Numbered from the stretch's first letter, positions 17,885-29,580 are shown. The stretch: 64,000 bases of DNA from Candidatus Bostrichicola ureolyticus (GCA_029851125.1 CP100319.1:263762-327761); one strand, 5' to 3'. Notes: generated by a model from the sequence alone, not told the origin. Made by a program: numbers and translations.

Positions 17885-18274
17885 ATGCCCACTATTCAAC
17901 AATTAATAAGAAAAGGAAGAATTTCAATTAAAAAAACTAGTAAATCAGCTATATTAAATTCTTGTCCTCAAAAAAGAGGTGTATGTACACGTGTATATAC
18001 TACTACTCCTAAAAAACCTAATTCTGCTATGCGTAAAGTTTGTCGTGTACGTTTAACTAATGGAAAAGAAATAATTGCTTATATACGTGGTGAAGGTCAT
18101 AATCTTCAAGAGCATTCAATTGTATGTGTAGCAGGAGGAAAAATAGCTAGAGATCTTTCAGGAGTACGTGCTCATGTAGAACGTGGATGTAGAGATGCTG
18201 CTGGAGTTGTTGGTCGTATGAAAAGTAGAAGTAAATATGGTACTAAAAAAAGTTCTAATGAAAATAAACAATAA
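17885..18274 (+). CDS. rpsL: 30S ribosomal protein S12
   Basis: S12 lies at the decoding centre and controls accuracy. The 129-residue protein has [19 protein letters not shown], including the lysine that is changed in streptomycin-resistant strains, and [18 protein letters not shown]. It starts the str cluster rpsL-rpsG-fusA, sharing the bases TAATG with rpsG. Confidence 0.97.
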   Translation: MPTIQQLIRKGRISIKKTSKSAILNSCPQKRGVCTRVYTTTPKKPNSAMRKVCRVRLTNGKEIIAYIRGEGHNLQEHSIVCVAGGKIARDLSGVRAHVERGCRDAAGVVGRMKSRSKYGTKKSSNENKQ

Positions 18275-18750
18275 TGAGAAAAGTTAAAGCTTTAAAAAAG
18301 TCTTATTTACCAGATCCCAAATATGGTGATACATTAGTCACTAGATTTGTTAATCATCTTATTAAAGATGGTAAAAAAATAAAAGCTTTTAATATATTTT
18401 ATAATGCTATTAAAAAAATAGATGAGGATAAAAAAACAGAAGAAAAAACAGGTTTAGATATTTGGAAACAGGCATTAAAAAATGTTATGCCTCATGTAGA
18501 AGTTAGAAGCCGTCGCATTGGAGGAGTAAATATTCAAATTCCTGTTACTATATCGTCACATATGAAAATAACTAAAGCCATAAAATTGATAATTAAATGT
18601 GCATCATTACGAAATGAAAAAAGTATGGCATTTAAATTAGCCTGTGAGATTTTAGATGCGTTTAATGAAGAAGGTATGGCTATAAAAAAAAGAGATAATA
18701 TTCATAAAATTGTTGAAGCTAATAAGGCTTTTTCTCATTTTAGATTTTAG
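18274..18750 (+). CDS. rpsG: 30S ribosomal protein S7
   Basis: S7 nucleates assembly of the 30S head and contacts the E-site tRNA. The 158 residues include [35 protein letters not shown] and the C-terminal [21 protein letters not shown] region. Start overlaps the rpsL stop (TAATG); fusA follows after 5 bp. Confidence 0.97.
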   Translation: MRKVKALKKSYLPDPKYGDTLVTRFVNHLIKDGKKIKAFNIFYNAIKKIDEDKKTEEKTGLDIWKQALKNVMPHVEVRSRRIGGVNIQIPVTISSHMKITKAIKLIIKCASLRNEKSMAFKLACEILDAFNEEGMAIKKRDNIHKIVEANKAFSHFRF

Positions 18751-18755
18751 TATTT

Positions 18756-20852
18756 ATGGTCAAAAACAAATTGAAATATACAAGAAATATAGGTATTGCA
18801 GCACATATTGATGCTGGTAAAACAACTACAACAGAACGTATTCTTTTTTATACTGGTAAAACTCATAAAATAGGTGAAGTGCATGAAGGAACTGCTACCA
18901 TGGATTGGATGGCTCAAGAACAAGAAAGGGGCATTACAATTACTTCTGCAGCAACACGTTGCGAATGGACGTATTATAATAATAAATATTATATCAATAT
19001 AATTGATACACCTGGACATGTAGATTTTACAGTAGAAGTAGAACGTTCTATTCGTGTATTAGATGGTATGGTAGTTTTATTTAGTGCTGTAGATGGGGTA
19101 GAACCTCAGTCAGAAACTGTTTGGAGACAAGCTGATAAATATAATATTCCAAGAATAGGTTATGTTAATAAAATGGATCGTAGAGGGTCAGATTTTTTTA
19201 ATGTTTGTGATCAAGTAAAAAATATTTTAGGTAGTAAATCAGTTATTATGCAAATACCTATTGGTAATGAAATAGATTTTAAAGGTATAATAGATTTAAT
19301 TTCAAATAAAGCTATTATTTGGAATGATAATGATAAAGGTGTAACATATAAAGAATGTGAAATACCTAATAGTATAAAAAATATTTCTATAAAATATAGA
19401 AATAAATTAATAGAAGATATTGTAGAATATGATGATGTTTTAATAGAAAAATTTTTTAAAGATCCTTCTTCTATTTCAGAAGAAGAAATATATAAAACTT
19501 TACGTAAAGCTACAATAAATCTTAAAATAGTTCCTATGTTTTGTGGTTCTTCTTTTAGAAATAAAGGAGTCCAAATATTAATAGATGCAATATGTCAGTA
19601 TTTGCCATCTCCTATTGATATAAAAAAAATTATTGGTATAAATCCTATTACAAATAATAAAGAAGAACGTAGACCTGATGATAATGAACCATTTTCAGCA
19701 TTAGCATTTAAAATTTCTACTGATCAATTTGTTGGCCGTTTAGCTTTTATAAGAGTTTATTCTGGTGTATTAAATGCTGGTTCTTATGTATATAATACGC
19801 GTACAAAAAATAAAGAACGTATTTCACGTATATATCAAATGCATACTAATAAACAAATTCCTATAGAAAAAGTTGGAGCAGGTGATATTGGAGCTATAGT
19901 AGGTTTTAAAGATATTAAAACAGGAGATACTATTTGTTATGAGAAATATCCAATAATATTAGAAAATATATCGTTTCCTGAACCAGTAATAGGATTAGCT
20001 ATTGAACCTAAATATAAAAAAGATCTTGATAAAATGAGTTTGGCAATTTCAAAATTTCTTGAAGAAGATCCTACTATTCAAGTACGTATTGATAGATCAA
20101 CCAGACAAACTATTATTTCAGGTATGGGAGAATTACATTTAGAAATTATTATAGATCGTATGAAAAGAGAATTTGGAGTAGAAGTCAATCACGGAGAACC
20201 TCAAGTTGAATATAAAGAAGCATTAAAAACTACAATTAAACATAGAGAAATTTATAAAAAACAAACTGGAGGTAGGGGAAAATTTGCAGATATAATATTT
20301 ATATTAAGTCCTTCTGAAAAAAATAAAAATGGTTTAGAATTTATAAATAAAGTGAAAGGTGGTAATATTCCAAAAGAATTTATTCCTTCTATTGAAAAAG
20401 GTTTTAGGGCAGCAATGAAAAGTGGACCTTTAGCTGGTTATGAAATTGATGCAATGAAATTAACTTTAATAGATGGTTCTTATCATCCAGTAGATTCTGA
20501 TCAATTATCTTTTGAATTAGCAGCAAAATCTGGATTTAGAGAATCATCAAAAAAGGCAAAATTTGTTTTATTAGAACCTATAATGAAATTAGAAATAGTA
20601 ACTCCTGAAGAAAATATGGGAGATATTGTAGGAGATTTGAATCGTAGGAGAGGTACTGTAAAACACATAGATAGCCGTAATAATACAAAAATTATTAAGA
20701 CTATTGTTCCTTTATCAGAAATGTTTGGATATGTCACTACTTTACGTACGTTATCTTCTGGTAGAGCAATTTCAACAATGGAATTTTCTCATTATGAAGT
20801 TGTTCCCTCTAATATAGCAGAAGAAATTATTTCAAAAACAAAAGATATATAA
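18756..20852 (+). CDS. fusA: Elongation factor G
   Basis: EF-G is the GTPase that moves tRNAs and mRNA through the ribosome. The 698-residue protein has the G1 motif AHIDAGKTT (residues 16-24), DTPGHVDF near 85 and NKMD near 138, then domains II-V with the tip-loop region and the closing segment [10 protein letters not shown]. Length and motif spacing are normal. It links the str cluster to the S10 cluster: rpsJ follows after 3 bp. Confidence 0.98.
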   Translation: MVKNKLKYTRNIGIAAHIDAGKTTTTERILFYTGKTHKIGEVHEGTATMDWMAQEQERGITITSAATRCEWTYYNNKYYINIIDTPGHVDFTVEVERSIRVLDGMVVLFSAVDGVEPQSETVWRQADKYNIPRIGYVNKMDRRGSDFFNVCDQVKNILGSKSVIMQIPIGNEIDFKGIIDLISNKAIIWNDNDKGVTYKECEIPNSIKNISIKYRNKLIEDIVEYDDVLIEKFFKDPSSISEEEIYKTLRKATINLKIVPMFCGSSFRNKGVQILIDAICQYLPSPIDIKKIIGINPITNNKEERRPDDNEPFSALAFKISTDQFVGRLAFIRVYSGVLNAGSYVYNTRTKNKERISRIYQMHTNKQIPIEKVGAGDIGAIVGFKDIKTGDTICYEKYPIILENISFPEPVIGLAIEPKYKKDLDKMSLAISKFLEEDPTIQVRIDRSTRQTIISGMGELHLEIIIDRMKREFGVEVNHGEPQVEYKEALKTTIKHREIYKKQTGGRGKFADIIFILSPSEKNKNGLEFINKVKGGNIPKEFIPSIEKGFRAAMKSGPLAGYEIDAMKLTLIDGSYHPVDSDQLSFELAAKSGFRESSKKAKFVLLEPIMKLEIVTPEENMGDIVGDLNRRRGTVKHIDSRNNTKIIKTIVPLSEMFGYVTTLRTLSSGRAISTMEFSHYEVVPSNIAEEIISKTKDI

Positions 20853-20855
20853 AAT

Positions 20856-21161
20856 ATGAGTCAAAATATTAGAATAAAATTACAATCATATGATCATTTT
20901 TTATTAGATAATTCTATGGATAAAATTATTAAATCGGTAATTCCTACAGGTGTTATAATTAAAGGTCCTATTCCTTTACCTACTGTTAAAAAAATTTATA
21001 CTGTATTACGTTCACCACATGTTAATAAAAAGTCTCGTGAACAATATGTTTTACCTAAACATAAGAGATTTTTAGAAATTTGTAATGCACGTTCTACTAC
21101 TATAGATGCTTTGATGAAGTTAGAATTAGCTAGTGGAGTTGAAGTTAAAATTAAAGTTTAA
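20856..21161 (+). CDS. rpsJ: 30S ribosomal protein S10
   Basis: S10 is a 30S head protein. The 101 residues contain [30 protein letters not shown] and [12 protein letters not shown], all standard. It opens the S10 gene cluster and lies 2 bp before rplC. Confidence 0.97.
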   Translation: MSQNIRIKLQSYDHFLLDNSMDKIIKSVIPTGVIIKGPIPLPTVKKIYTVLRSPHVNKKSREQYVLPKHKRFLEICNARSTTIDALMKLELASGVEVKIKV

Positions 21162-21163
21162 TT

Positions 21164-21781
21164 ATGCAAGGAATAATAGGTAAGTATATAGGTATGATTA
21201 ACTTATATCAAAATGGAATAAGTATTCCATGTAGTATTATAAAAGCTGGACCATGTACAGTAACTCAAATTAAAACTATAGATAAAGATGGTTATTGCGC
21301 TATACAATTGGGTTTTGAGTATAAAAAAAAGATAAATAAACCTTTAAAAGGACATTTTAAAAATATATTACCTAATAAAAAAATTGTAGAATTTAAAGGA
21401 GATTTTCCTAATCTTAAATTAGGAGATAATATTAAAGTTAATATTTTTAATGAAAATGAATTAATTAATATTACAGGTATTTCTAAAGGCAAAGGATTTC
21501 AAGGGGTAATAAAACGTCATAGATTTTCAGGTGTTGGTGAAAGTACTCATGGTCAACATAATCGTTTAAGAGCTCCAGGATCTATTGGAGCTGGATCTGA
21601 TCCTTCTCGTGTATTTAAAGGGACTTTAATGGCAGGTAGAACAGGTAATAATAGAATTACTATTAAAAATATTAATTTAATTAAAATAGATATAGAAAAA
21701 GATTTATTAATTGTTAAAGGATCCGTACCAGGATATAAAAATTCGTATTTAATAATAAATAAAATTAATAAATGGAAGTAA
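21164..21781 (+). CDS. rplC: 50S ribosomal protein L3
   Basis: L3 is needed for early 50S assembly and lies near the peptidyl-transferase centre. The 205-residue protein has the family signature [12 protein letters not shown] and [28 protein letters not shown]. The end overlaps the start of rplD by 10 bp. Confidence 0.97.
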   Translation: MQGIIGKYIGMINLYQNGISIPCSIIKAGPCTVTQIKTIDKDGYCAIQLGFEYKKKINKPLKGHFKNILPNKKIVEFKGDFPNLKLGDNIKVNIFNENELINITGISKGKGFQGVIKRHRFSGVGESTHGQHNRLRAPGSIGAGSDPSRVFKGTLMAGRTGNNRITIKNINLIKIDIEKDLLIVKGSVPGYKNSYLIINKINKWK

Positions 21782-22401
21782 CAGTATTTAATATAAATGG
21801 TGAAAAAACTGGATCTTTAAAATTAGATTCTTTTAATATTAATCCTAATAATCATTCTGTATATCTTGAAATTAAAAGATATTTAGCATCAAAACGTCAA
21901 GGAACTCATAAAACCAAAGAAAGAAGTGAATTATCAGGAAGTAGACGTAAACTACATCGTCAAAAAGGAACTGGTAGTTCAAGAAAAGGTGATATTAAGA
22001 ATCCTTTATTTAAAGGTGGAGCAAGAGTTTTTGGACCTACTCCTAGAAAGTATAATTTTAAGTTAAATAAATCTTTAAAAAGATTAGCTAAACGTTCTAT
22101 TATAAGTCAAAAATTGAAAGATAATTCAATATTAATTTTAGAAGATTTTTATTTAGAAATTCCTAAAACTAGGATTTTTTTAGAAAAATTAAAATTTTTT
22201 AATTATATATCAATAAATAAAAAAAATATTCTAATGGTTTTAGAAACGTATAATAAAAATTTATATTTAGCATCTCGTAATTTACCTAAATTCAAACTTA
22301 TATCAGTTAATGAATTAAATAGTTATGATCTTTTAAAAGCTTCATATATTATTTTTTTTAAAAGTTCAATAGAAAAAATTTCTAATTATTTGAATAAATG
22401 A
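21772..22401 (+). CDS. rplD: 50S ribosomal protein L4
   Basis: L4 lines the 50S exit tunnel. The 209 residues include the tunnel loop region [18 protein letters not shown] and [18 protein letters not shown]. It overlaps rplC by 10 bp and rplW by 4 bp and ends in TGA, showing that TGA is a stop in this organism. Confidence 0.96.
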   Translation: MEVTVFNINGEKTGSLKLDSFNINPNNHSVYLEIKRYLASKRQGTHKTKERSELSGSRRKLHRQKGTGSSRKGDIKNPLFKGGARVFGPTPRKYNFKLNKSLKRLAKRSIISQKLKDNSILILEDFYLEIPKTRIFLEKLKFFNYISINKKNILMVLETYNKNLYLASRNLPKFKLISVNELNSYDLLKASYIIFFKSSIEKISNYLNK

Positions 22402-22679
22402 CAATTTTAATTAAACCTTTAAATAAAGTTGAAAAATATAATAGATATAATAAATCTTACGTTTTTTTAGTTAAAAATAGAGCCAATAAAATTCAAATAA
22501 AGAATGAAATAGAAAAATTTTATAATGTTATAGTAAAAAATGTTAATACAATAATATTTTATATTAAACCAAAATCTAAATATACTAAAAAAGGATTTAT
22601 TATAAATAAGTCAAAAACATTAAAAAAAGCTATAATAACTCTTGAAAAAGGTGCTTTTATAAATTATATAAATAAATAA
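22398..22679 (+). CDS. rplW: 50S ribosomal protein L23
   Basis: L23 lies at the tunnel exit and docks SRP and trigger factor. The 93-residue protein has the opening ILIKPLNKVEKYN and a central VFLVKNRANKIQIKNEIE, the typical L23 fold, but its loop sequence is strongly lysine-shifted by AT bias. ATG overlaps the rplD stop (ATGA). Confidence 0.93.
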   Translation: MTILIKPLNKVEKYNRYNKSYVFLVKNRANKIQIKNEIEKFYNVIVKNVNTIIFYIKPKSKYTKKGFIINKSKTLKKAIITLEKGAFINYINK

Positions 22680-22682
22680 TAA

Positions 22683-23510
22683 ATGTCAATTAAAAAATTA
22701 AAACCAATAACGTCAGGTCAAAGATTTAGAGTAGTAAATAATTATGATGATATTTCTAAAAAAAAAAATTTAAGTAATGTTAAATATTTAAGTATAGGAA
22801 AAAATAAATCAGGTGGAAGAAATAATTATGGCAAAATTACTATGCGTTATATTGGAGGAGGGCATAAAAAAAAATATAGAATTATTGATTTTAAAAGAAA
22901 TAAATTCAATATACCAGCTATTGTAAAAACTATTGAATATGATCCTAATAGATCATCTTTTATCTCTTTGTTATTTTATGCTGATGGTGAAAAACGATAT
23001 ATTATATCTCCCAATGGAATTAAAATTGGTCAAAAAATTTTTTCAGGTAAAAACATTTCACCAGACATTGGAAATGCTTTATATTTAAATGATATTCCTT
23101 TAGGAACTATTATTTCATGTATAGAAATAAAACCTGGTAAAGGAGCAACACTAGCTCGTAGTGCTGGTTCTTATGCACAATTGATGGCTAAAGATGGTAA
23201 ATATGTAATAGTTAAATTACCTTCAGGTAAGAATCAAATGATTTTGAATAACTGTATTGCTACTATAGGGTCTGTATCTAACGTTGATCATCAATTAGAA
23301 ATATTAGGCAAAGCTGGAAGAAATAGATGGTTAGGAAGAAGACCACGCACTAGAGGTGTAGCAATGAATCCAATAGATCATCCTATGGGAGGTGGAGAGG
23401 GAAAATCTTCTGGAGGTCATCCAAGAAATAGAAAAGGTATACCTTCAAAAGGATTTAAAACACGTTCTAAAAAAACATCATCTAAATATATAATAGATAA
23501 TAAAAAATAA
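22683..23510 (+). CDS. rplB: 50S ribosomal protein L2
   Basis: L2 binds 23S rRNA at the subunit interface near the peptidyl-transferase centre. The 275 residues contain [44 protein letters not shown] and [18 protein letters not shown], all conserved. Normal length; 3 bp after rplW and 1 bp before rpsS. Confidence 0.98.
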   Translation: MSIKKLKPITSGQRFRVVNNYDDISKKKNLSNVKYLSIGKNKSGGRNNYGKITMRYIGGGHKKKYRIIDFKRNKFNIPAIVKTIEYDPNRSSFISLLFYADGEKRYIISPNGIKIGQKIFSGKNISPDIGNALYLNDIPLGTIISCIEIKPGKGATLARSAGSYAQLMAKDGKYVIVKLPSGKNQMILNNCIATIGSVSNVDHQLEILGKAGRNRWLGRRPRTRGVAMNPIDHPMGGGEGKSSGGHPRNRKGIPSKGFKTRSKKTSSKYIIDNKK

Positions 23511-23511
23511 T

Positions 23512-23793
23512 ATGGCACGTTCATTAAAAAAAGGTCCATATGTATCGTATACATTATTAAAAAAGGTTATTAATAATAAAAAATTAAATAAAAAAATAGT
23601 TATAAAAACGTGGTCAAGATCATCAATGATAATTCCTGAATTTGTAGGTCAAACTTTTGCTGTTCATAATGGAAAACATCATATTCCAGTATATATAACT
23701 GAAAATATGGTGGGCCACAAATTAGGAGAATTTGTTTATACTAGGATATTTAGGGGACACGCAGGTTCTAAAAATAAAAAAATAACAAAATAA
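23512..23793 (+). CDS. rpsS: 30S ribosomal protein S19
   Basis: S19 is a 30S head protein paired with S13. The 93 residues show [35 protein letters not shown] and [18 protein letters not shown]. Normal size. Confidence 0.97.
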   Translation: MARSLKKGPYVSYTLLKKVINNKKLNKKIVIKTWSRSSMIIPEFVGQTFAVHNGKHHIPVYITENMVGHKLGEFVYTRIFRGHAGSKNKKITK

Positions 23794-23799
23794 TGTAGT

Positions 23800-24180
23800 A
23801 TGGGTGCAAGAAAAAAGAGAATAGCTATAAATAATATTAAATATAGAAAACCAATAGTATTTGCTTTATTACGAAATGTTCCAATATCTCCCCGGAAAAT
23901 GAGATTAATGGCGAATAATATTCGTAATTTAAGTGTCAATAATGCTTTAAATATTTTAAAATATAGCAAACAAAAATCATCAATTTTTTTAAAAAAACTT
24001 TTATTATCAGCATTATCAAATTGGAAAATAAAAAATAAAAATATTGAAAAACCTTTATATATAAAAGAAATTATTGTCAATAAAGCTCGTACTTTAAAAA
24101 GATTACGAATAGCTTCTAAAGGTAGAGCTAATCAAATAAAAAAGAAATATAATAATGTTAAAATTATAATTAATTATTAA
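23800..24180 (+). CDS. rplV: 50S ribosomal protein L22
   Basis: L22 has a long beta-hairpin that lines the exit tunnel. The 126-residue protein has [20 protein letters not shown] near the N-terminus and a basic hairpin [19 protein letters not shown] near the C-terminus. Located between rpsS and rpsC as expected. Confidence 0.95.
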   Translation: MGARKKRIAINNIKYRKPIVFALLRNVPISPRKMRLMANNIRNLSVNNALNILKYSKQKSSIFLKKLLLSALSNWKIKNKNIEKPLYIKEIIVNKARTLKRLRIASKGRANQIKKKYNNVKIIINY

Positions 24181-24181
24181 A

Positions 24182-24841
24182 ATGGGACAAAAAACAAATC
24201 CAATTGCTAATAGATTAGGTATTATTCTATCATGGCAATCTAGTTGGTGTGGGGATTTTTTAGAAAGAATTACTGAAGATTTTAAAATAAGACATTATAT
24301 AGAAAAACGTTTACCAAAATATATTGTCTCTCGTATATTCATAGAACGTACTTTAAAATTTATTACTATTACTATATATACTTCTCGTCCAGCTATTATT
24401 ATTGGTAAAGGTGGTCATGAGATAGATAAATTAAAAAATGAATTAAGTAAAATTACTACCAAAGAAATGCAAATAAATGTTAATGATATTAAACGTCCTG
24501 AACTTGATGCATCTTTAGTAGCTAAAAATTTAGCTCGTTATATTGAAAATAGATTTTCTTATAAAAGAATTATTAAACAAGCTATTATATCTGCTATGCG
24601 TCTTAGTGCAGAAGGTATAAAAATACAAGTGTCAGGTAGATTAAATGGAGTAGAAATGGCGCGTAAAGAATCTTATAAAGAAGGTAGCATTTCTTTATCT
24701 ACTTTTCGTGTAAATATAGATTATGCTATGGTGGAAGCACATACTATTTATGGAAGAATAGGCATTAAAGTATGGATAAATAAAGGAGAAATTTATAATA
24801 AAAAAGAATTTTTAATAGTAGGTGGAGGTGGAAAAAGATAA
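24182..24841 (+). CDS. rpsC: 30S ribosomal protein S3
   Basis: S3 forms part of the mRNA entry channel. The 219-residue protein has [14 protein letters not shown], the KH-domain motif [13 protein letters not shown] and the C-terminal [18 protein letters not shown] and [12 protein letters not shown]. Ends shortly after the core, slightly shorter than many homologues. Confidence 0.97.
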   Translation: MGQKTNPIANRLGIILSWQSSWCGDFLERITEDFKIRHYIEKRLPKYIVSRIFIERTLKFITITIYTSRPAIIIGKGGHEIDKLKNELSKITTKEMQINVNDIKRPELDASLVAKNLARYIENRFSYKRIIKQAIISAMRLSAEGIKIQVSGRLNGVEMARKESYKEGSISLSTFRVNIDYAMVEAHTIYGRIGIKVWINKGEIYNKKEFLIVGGGGKR

Positions 24842-24846
24842 TAAAT

Positions 24847-25281
24847 ATGTTACAACCTAAACGAACAAAATATAATAAACAACAAAAAAAACCTGTAAAA
24901 GGTAATTCTACAAAAGGAACTAGGCTTTCATATGGTGACTATGGTATTAAAACTCTAAAATCATCATGGATTACTGCTAGTCAAATAGAGGCTGCACGTA
25001 TAGCAGCTACTCGTTATATGAAACGAGAAGGAAAATTATGGATTAATATATTTCCTGATAAACCTATTACAAAAAAACCCCAAGAAGTACGTATGGGAAA
25101 AGGAAAAGGGAATGTAGATCATTGGGTAGCAAATACTAAACGTGGACGTATTTTGTTTGAAATTAGTGGTGTTAGTATAACTATTGCTAAGGAAGCTTTA
25201 AGATTAGCATCACATAAATTACCTGTGAAAACTAAATTTGTTATTGCAAATGATTTAAATATTAAAAACAATGAAAATTAA
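24847..25281 (+). CDS. rplP: 50S ribosomal protein L16
   Basis: L16 helps position aminoacyl-tRNA in the A site. The 144 residues show [58 protein letters not shown] and the C-terminal [16 protein letters not shown]. It overlaps rpmC by 11 bp. Confidence 0.97.
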   Translation: MLQPKRTKYNKQQKKPVKGNSTKGTRLSYGDYGIKTLKSSWITASQIEAARIAATRYMKREGKLWINIFPDKPITKKPQEVRMGKGKGNVDHWVANTKRGRILFEISGVSITIAKEALRLASHKLPVKTKFVIANDLNIKNNEN

Positions 25282-25453
25282 TGAATTAAAAAAATTATCT
25301 ATTGAAGAACTTAAGTCATTATTAAAAATGAAACAAGATAATTATCAAAAATTAAAATTTGATAATACAATATCAACTATAAAAAATCCTCTTTTAATTA
25401 AGAATCTTAGAAAAGATATAGCTCGTATTAATACAATTATAAATAATTTATAA
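25271..25453 (+). CDS. rpmC: 50S ribosomal protein L29
   Basis: This 60-residue two-helix protein binds near the tunnel exit next to L23. [18 protein letters not shown] and a C-terminal [15 protein letters not shown] match L29. The start ATG lies within the end of rplP. Confidence 0.93.
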   Translation: MKINELKKLSIEELKSLLKMKQDNYQKLKFDNTISTIKNPLLIKNLRKDIARINTIINNL

Positions 25454-25490
25454 ATAATATTATATTTCTATTTCAATAATAAGAATATAT

Positions 25491-25733
25491 ATGACTAGAA
25501 ATTCTAGAAAAGAAAGGACAGGATTAGTAATAAGTACTAAAATGAATAAAACTATAGTAGTTTTGGAAACTAAACGTGTCAATCATCCACGTTATGGAAA
25601 AAGTATAGTAAAGTCTAAAAAATATATGGTACATGATGAAAAAAATGTTTCTAATAAAGGAGATAATGTAATTATTATGGAAACTCGTCCATTAAGTAAA
25701 AAAAAACGTTGGAGATTAATAAAAAAAATTTGA
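25491..25733 (+). CDS. rpsQ: 30S ribosomal protein S17
   Basis: S17 binds 16S rRNA in the 30S body. The 80 residues include [38 protein letters not shown] and the closing [16 protein letters not shown] start 37 bp after rpmC, the largest gap in this part of the operon. Confidence 0.96.
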   Translation: MTRNSRKERTGLVISTKMNKTIVVLETKRVNHPRYGKSIVKSKKYMVHDEKNVSNKGDNVIIMETRPLSKKKRWRLIKKI

Positions 25734-25735
25734 AT

Positions 25736-26098
25736 ATGTTACAACAAGAATCAATACTTAAAGTAGCTGATAATACTGGTGCAAAAGAAGTTTTGCTTAT
25801 ACGTGTATTAGGAGGAAAAAGATATGGATATGTAGGAGATTCTATTATAGTTTCTGTAAAAGAAGCTATTCCTGGAGGAAGTATTAAAGAAGGACAAATA
25901 TCTAGAGCAGTTATTATTAGAACAAAATATAAAACACGTCGTAAAGATGGATCATATATCTCATTTGACGATAATGCGTGTGTATTACTTTCTTCTTCGA
26001 AAGAAATATTAGGAACTAGGGTATTTGGTCCAGTAGCAAGAGAATTAAGAGATAAAGAATATATGAAAGTTATTTCATTGGCTATTGAAGTTTTATAA
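25736..26098 (+). CDS. rplN: 50S ribosomal protein L14
   Basis: L14 forms an inter-subunit bridge. The 120-residue protein begins [19 protein letters not shown] and has [10 protein letters not shown] and [20 protein letters not shown]. The ATG at 25736 was chosen because it matches the conserved family start; an in-frame TTG at 25709 would overlap rpsQ and add residues unlike L14. Confidence 0.97.
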   Translation: MLQQESILKVADNTGAKEVLLIRVLGGKRYGYVGDSIIVSVKEAIPGGSIKEGQISRAVIIRTKYKTRRKDGSYISFDDNACVLLSSSKEILGTRVFGPVARELRDKEYMKVISLAIEVL

Positions 26099-26108
26099 AA
26101 AAAATAAT

Positions 26109-26420
26109 ATGTTAAAAATTAAAGTGGGAGATAAAGTTATTATTTTATCGGGAAATTATAAGAACCGTAAAGGTATTATTATGAAAATTTTGAAAAAAAA
26201 AAATAAAGTAATTGTTAGTGGTATAAATTTAATAAAAAAACATATAAAAAAAGATGGAATTCTAAAGATAGAGGCACCAATTCATATTTCTAATATATCT
26301 CTTATTGATCATGATAGTGGAAATCCTATACGTATAGGATGTATAGGATTTAAAATAAATAATGATAAAAAAATTCGCATAATTAAAAAAACTGGAAAAA
26401 TATATGAAAATATTAATTAA
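26109..26420 (+). CDS. rplX: 50S ribosomal protein L24
   Basis: L24 is an assembly initiator of the 50S subunit. The 103 residues show the KOW motif in [20 protein letters not shown], then [14 protein letters not shown]. The start is the ATG at 26109; an upstream in-frame start at 26085 would overlap rplN and add residues outside the family pattern. Confidence 0.95.
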   Translation: MLKIKVGDKVIILSGNYKNRKGIIMKILKKKNKVIVSGINLIKKHIKKDGILKIEAPIHISNISLIDHDSGNPIRIGCIGFKINNDKKIRIIKKTGKIYENIN

Positions 26421-26422
26421 AA

Positions 26423-26974
26423 ATGTTTTATTCACCTAGACCTCAACTTTTATATAAAAAAAAAATAATTCCTATTCTTATTAAAGAATTTGGGTATAAA
26501 TCAATTATGGAGGTACCTAAAATAAAAAAAATAGTTATTAGTAAAGGAATTGGTTATGCTCTTAATGATAAAAAAATTATTAATAATGCAATAGAAGAAA
26601 TTTCTATTATTACGGGACAAAAAGCTATACCGTGTTTTTCAAAACGTGATGAAGCAGGATTTAAATTACGTAAAGGAATGTTGGTAGGATGTAAAGTAAC
26701 TTTACGTAGACAAAAAATGTATGAATTTATAGATAGATTAATTACTATAGCTTTACCTAGAGTAAGAGATTTTAACGGAATTAAAAATAATAGTTTTGAT
26801 GGAAAAGGTAATTATAATTTGGGAATTATTGAACAAATCATATTTCCTGAAATAAATATTGATAAAACAAAAAAAATTTTAGGTATGAATATTGCATTTG
26901 TAACATCTGCTAAAACAGATAAAGAAGCTCTATCTTTATTAAAATATTTTGGAATACCTTTTAAAAAAAATTAA
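26423..26974 (+). CDS. rplE: 50S ribosomal protein L5
   Basis: L5 holds 5S rRNA and touches P-site tRNA. The 183-residue protein has [37 protein letters not shown] and [11 protein letters not shown], then [12 protein letters not shown]. Normal length. Confidence 0.97.
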   Translation: MFYSPRPQLLYKKKIIPILIKEFGYKSIMEVPKIKKIVISKGIGYALNDKKIINNAIEEISIITGQKAIPCFSKRDEAGFKLRKGMLVGCKVTLRRQKMYEFIDRLITIALPRVRDFNGIKNNSFDGKGNYNLGIIEQIIFPEINIDKTKKILGMNIAFVTSAKTDKEALSLLKYFGIPFKKN

Positions 26975-26977
26975 AAA

Positions 26978-27247
26978 ATGGCTAAAGAATCAGTAAAAGC
27001 TAGACAAATAAAACGTGAAAAAATAGTTTTAAAATATAAAAAAAAACGTTTCCTTTTAAAAAAGGCTAAAGATTATGATTCATTGCAAAAATTACCAAAA
27101 AATGCATCTCCTGTAAGATTATGTAATAGATGTAATATTACAGGCAGGAAAAGAGGTTATATACGTGATTTTGGAATATCTAGGATAGAATTTAGACGTA
27201 TTGCTTCTGAAGGTTTAATACCAGGAATAAGAAAAGCAAGTTGGTAA
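26978..27247 (+). CDS. rpsN: 30S ribosomal protein S14
   Basis: S14 is a 30S head protein. The 89-residue form (long type) has [15 protein letters not shown] at the start and the rRNA-binding C-terminal half [22 protein letters not shown], ending GIRKASW. Two cysteines remain in LCNRC, but no second pair is seen, so this is not the zinc-binding short form. Confidence 0.97.
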   Translation: MAKESVKARQIKREKIVLKYKKKRFLLKKAKDYDSLQKLPKNASPVRLCNRCNITGRKRGYIRDFGISRIEFRRIASEGLIPGIRKASW

Positions 27248-27265
27248 ACTTAAATTAAAAAAAAA

Positions 27266-27655
27266 ATGAATATAGATACTATAGCTGATTATTTAACACG
27301 TATCCGTAATGCTTTACATGCATGTAATAGGATAGTAAAAATTCCATATTCTAATTTAAAAAATGAAATTACTAAGATTCTTTTAGATCAAGGATATATT
27401 TTAAATTACAAAGTAATAAATGATAATAAAAAATATATTAAAATTGCATTAAAATACCATAAAAATTATCCAGTTATAAAATTTATGAAACGTATTAGCA
27501 AACCTGGATTAAGAAAATATTGTAGTTCAAAAAAAATTCCTCGTGTATTAAATGGTTTAGGAATAGCAATTATTTCAACATCTAAAGGGATAATGATTTG
27601 TAAAAAAGCTAAAGAAAAAAATATAGGAGGAGAAATATTATGTTATATTTATTAA
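27266..27655 (+). CDS. rpsH: 30S ribosomal protein S8
   Basis: S8 binds the central domain of 16S rRNA. The 129 residues show [49 protein letters not shown] in shorter conserved pieces, and the closing [14 protein letters not shown] start follows a 18-bp gap after rpsN. Confidence 0.97.
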   Translation: MNIDTIADYLTRIRNALHACNRIVKIPYSNLKNEITKILLDQGYILNYKVINDNKKYIKIALKYHKNYPVIKFMKRISKPGLRKYCSSKKIPRVLNGLGIAIISTSKGIMICKKAKEKNIGGEILCYIY

Positions 27656-27667
27656 ATATTAAAAATA

Positions 27668-28219
27668 ATGTCTAGAATAGGTAAAATTCCTATATTAATA
27701 CCTAAAGAAGTTATTATAAAAATAGAAAATGGAAAAATTATAATAAAAGGTCCATTAGGAGAATTATATCAATCATTTTCAATAAAAAATATTGAAATAA
27801 TAATTAAGGAAAATTATTTATATATAAATAATATAGTTTTAAATGAAAAAAAAGGAAGAGCTATGCATGGATTATATCGAGTACTAATCAATAATATGAT
27901 AATTGGTGTTACTAAAGGTTTTCAAAAAGTATTAGAAATAGTTGGTATAGGATATAAAGCTTCTAATAATGGACGTATTTTAGAATTAAGTTTAGGTTAT
28001 TCTCATAATATTATGATTAAATGTCCTGATGAAATTAAAGTAGAGACTAAAAATGAAAAAGGAAAAAATCCATTAATCATTTTGTCATCTTATGATAAGC
28101 AACTATTAGGAATAGTTGCTGCTAAAATTCGTTCGTTTAGAAAACCAGAACCTTATAAAGGTAAGGGCATAAGATATTTAGGAGAATATATTATAAGAAA
28201 AACTGGTAAATCAGCTTAA
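27668..28219 (+). CDS. rplF: 50S ribosomal protein L6
   Basis: L6 lies near the factor-binding centre. The 183-residue protein begins MSRIGKIPILIPKEV, has GVTKGFQKVLEIVGIGYKA and ends with RKPEPYKGKGIRYLGEYI, all standard L6 motifs. Confidence 0.97.
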   Translation: MSRIGKIPILIPKEVIIKIENGKIIIKGPLGELYQSFSIKNIEIIIKENYLYINNIVLNEKKGRAMHGLYRVLINNMIIGVTKGFQKVLEIVGIGYKASNNGRILELSLGYSHNIMIKCPDEIKVETKNEKGKNPLIILSSYDKQLLGIVAAKIRSFRKPEPYKGKGIRYLGEYIIRKTGKSA

Positions 28220-28226
28220 ATTAAAA

Positions 28227-28562
28227 ATGAAAACTAATAGAAGATTAAGAATAAAATATAGAATTAGAAAAAAAATATTTGGAACATCGAAAATTCCTAG
28301 ATTATCTGTTTTTAGAAGTAATAGAGAAATTTATGCACAAATTATTGATGATACTAAAAGTATAACATTGGTATCAGCGTCTTCTTTAAAACTACCTAAA
28401 CAGGATAATAAATCAAAATTTGCTACTGAAGTAGGTAAACGTTTAGGTATGAAAGCTAAAAATATAGGAATTGAAAAAGTAGTTTTTGATAGAAATGGAT
28501 ATTTATATCATGGTAGAATTAAAAATTTAGCTGAAGGTGTTAAAAAATATTTAAAATTATAA
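28227..28562 (+). CDS. rplR: 50S ribosomal protein L18
   Basis: L18 binds 5S rRNA with L5. The 111 residues show [21 protein letters not shown] split by the usual N-terminal basic arm, [18 protein letters not shown], and [20 protein letters not shown]. Confidence 0.96.
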   Translation: MKTNRRLRIKYRIRKKIFGTSKIPRLSVFRSNREIYAQIIDDTKSITLVSASSLKLPKQDNKSKFATEVGKRLGMKAKNIGIEKVVFDRNGYLYHGRIKNLAEGVKKYLKL

Positions 28563-28567
28563 AATTT

Positions 28568-29089
28568 ATGTTTTATTCATTTAGAAAAAAATTAAAAATA
28601 TCCAAAAATATTGAATTAAAAGAACGTTTAGTAACAGTTGAAAGAGTTTGCAAAGTTACTAAAGGTAGACGTTATTTTAGTTTTAGTGCTATTGTTATTA
28701 AAGGAAATGAAAATGGAATAGTTGGTTATGGTTTAGGAAAATCTAATGAAATATCGGATGCTATTCATAAAGCTGGTGAACAAGCCAATAAAAATTTAGT
28801 AAAAATATCAATATATAAAGGAACAATACCTCATGAACAAAGTGCTAAGTTTGGAGGATCTAAAATATTTATACGCCCCGCTTCTGAAGGGACTGGAATA
28901 ATTGCTGGTGGTGCTATGCGGTATGTTTTAGAAATTGCAGGTATATATAATGTATTATCTAAATCTAAAGGATCATCTAATCCTCATAATGTTGTTAAAG
29001 CTACAATTAAAGCATTAATAAATATTAGAAATGTAAATATAATTGCTAAAGAGAGAGGTATTTCTATTAATAAAGTTTTTAATGGATAA
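28568..29089 (+). CDS. rpsE: 30S ribosomal protein S5
   Basis: S5 works with S4 and S12 in accuracy. The 173-residue protein has [19 protein letters not shown]-like sequence (here [18 protein letters not shown]), [19 protein letters not shown] and [14 protein letters not shown]. In most bacteria rpmD (L30) follows; here only 35 bp separate rpsE from rplO, so rpmD is absent from the locus. Confidence 0.97.
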   Translation: MFYSFRKKLKISKNIELKERLVTVERVCKVTKGRRYFSFSAIVIKGNENGIVGYGLGKSNEISDAIHKAGEQANKNLVKISIYKGTIPHEQSAKFGGSKIFIRPASEGTGIIAGGAMRYVLEIAGIYNVLSKSKGSSNPHNVVKATIKALINIRNVNIIAKERGISINKVFNG

Positions 29090-29124
29090 AAAAATATTTA
29101 AAATATTTAATAAATAATTAAAAA

Positions 29125-29580
29125 GTGAAATTAAATAATTTAAGTCCAGCAAAAGGTTCTGTCAAAACGAATAAACGTTTAGGAAGAGGTCAAGGATCAG
29201 GTAGAGGTGGAACATCTACAAGAGGACATAAAGGAGCTAAGTCTAGATCAGGATTTAGTAAAAAATTGGGGTTTGAAGGAGGACAAATGCCTTTACAAAG
29301 ACGTGTTCCTAAAGTAGGTTTTAAACCTTTTAATAAAAAAAAATATTCAATAGTTAATTTAGATGATTTGCAAATTTTATTTGATAAAGGAAAACTTAAA
29401 AACAATATTATAAACAATAATATTTTAGTAGCTAATGGTTTGATAAAAAAAACCAATGAATTAATTAAAATTTTAGGTAGGGGTGAATTAAAAGTTAAAT
29501 TAAAAATAACCGCTAATAAATTTAGCAAAAAAGCTGATAAATTAATTAAAAAAGTAGGAGGAGAAACTATAAAAATATGA
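29125..29580 (+). CDS. rplO: 50S ribosomal protein L15
   Basis: L15 is a late-assembly 50S protein. The 151 residues include MKLNNLSPAKGSVKTNKRLG, GRGQGSGRGGTSTRGHKGAKSR in shorter conserved pieces, and QMPLQRRVPKVGFKPF. The start codon is GTG at 29125, directly at the conserved family start. The TGA stop shares ATGA with secY. Confidence 0.97.
   Translation: MKLNNLSPAKGSVKTNKRLGRGQGSGRGGTSTRGHKGAKSRSGFSKKLGFEGGQMPLQRRVPKVGFKPFNKKKYSIVNLDDLQILFDKGKLKNNIINNNILVANGLIKKTNELIKILGRGELKVKLKITANKFSKKADKLIKKVGGETIKI

Noticed and set aside
20501-20737. Minus-strand ORF inside fusA
   Set aside because: Shadow of a conserved gene; the same holds for the other antisense frames inside ileS, rplC, rplO, rplQ, pdhC and lipA.
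25709-25735. Upstream TTG start for L14
   Set aside because: It would overlap rpsQ and add residues not found in L14; ATG 25736 fits the conserved start.
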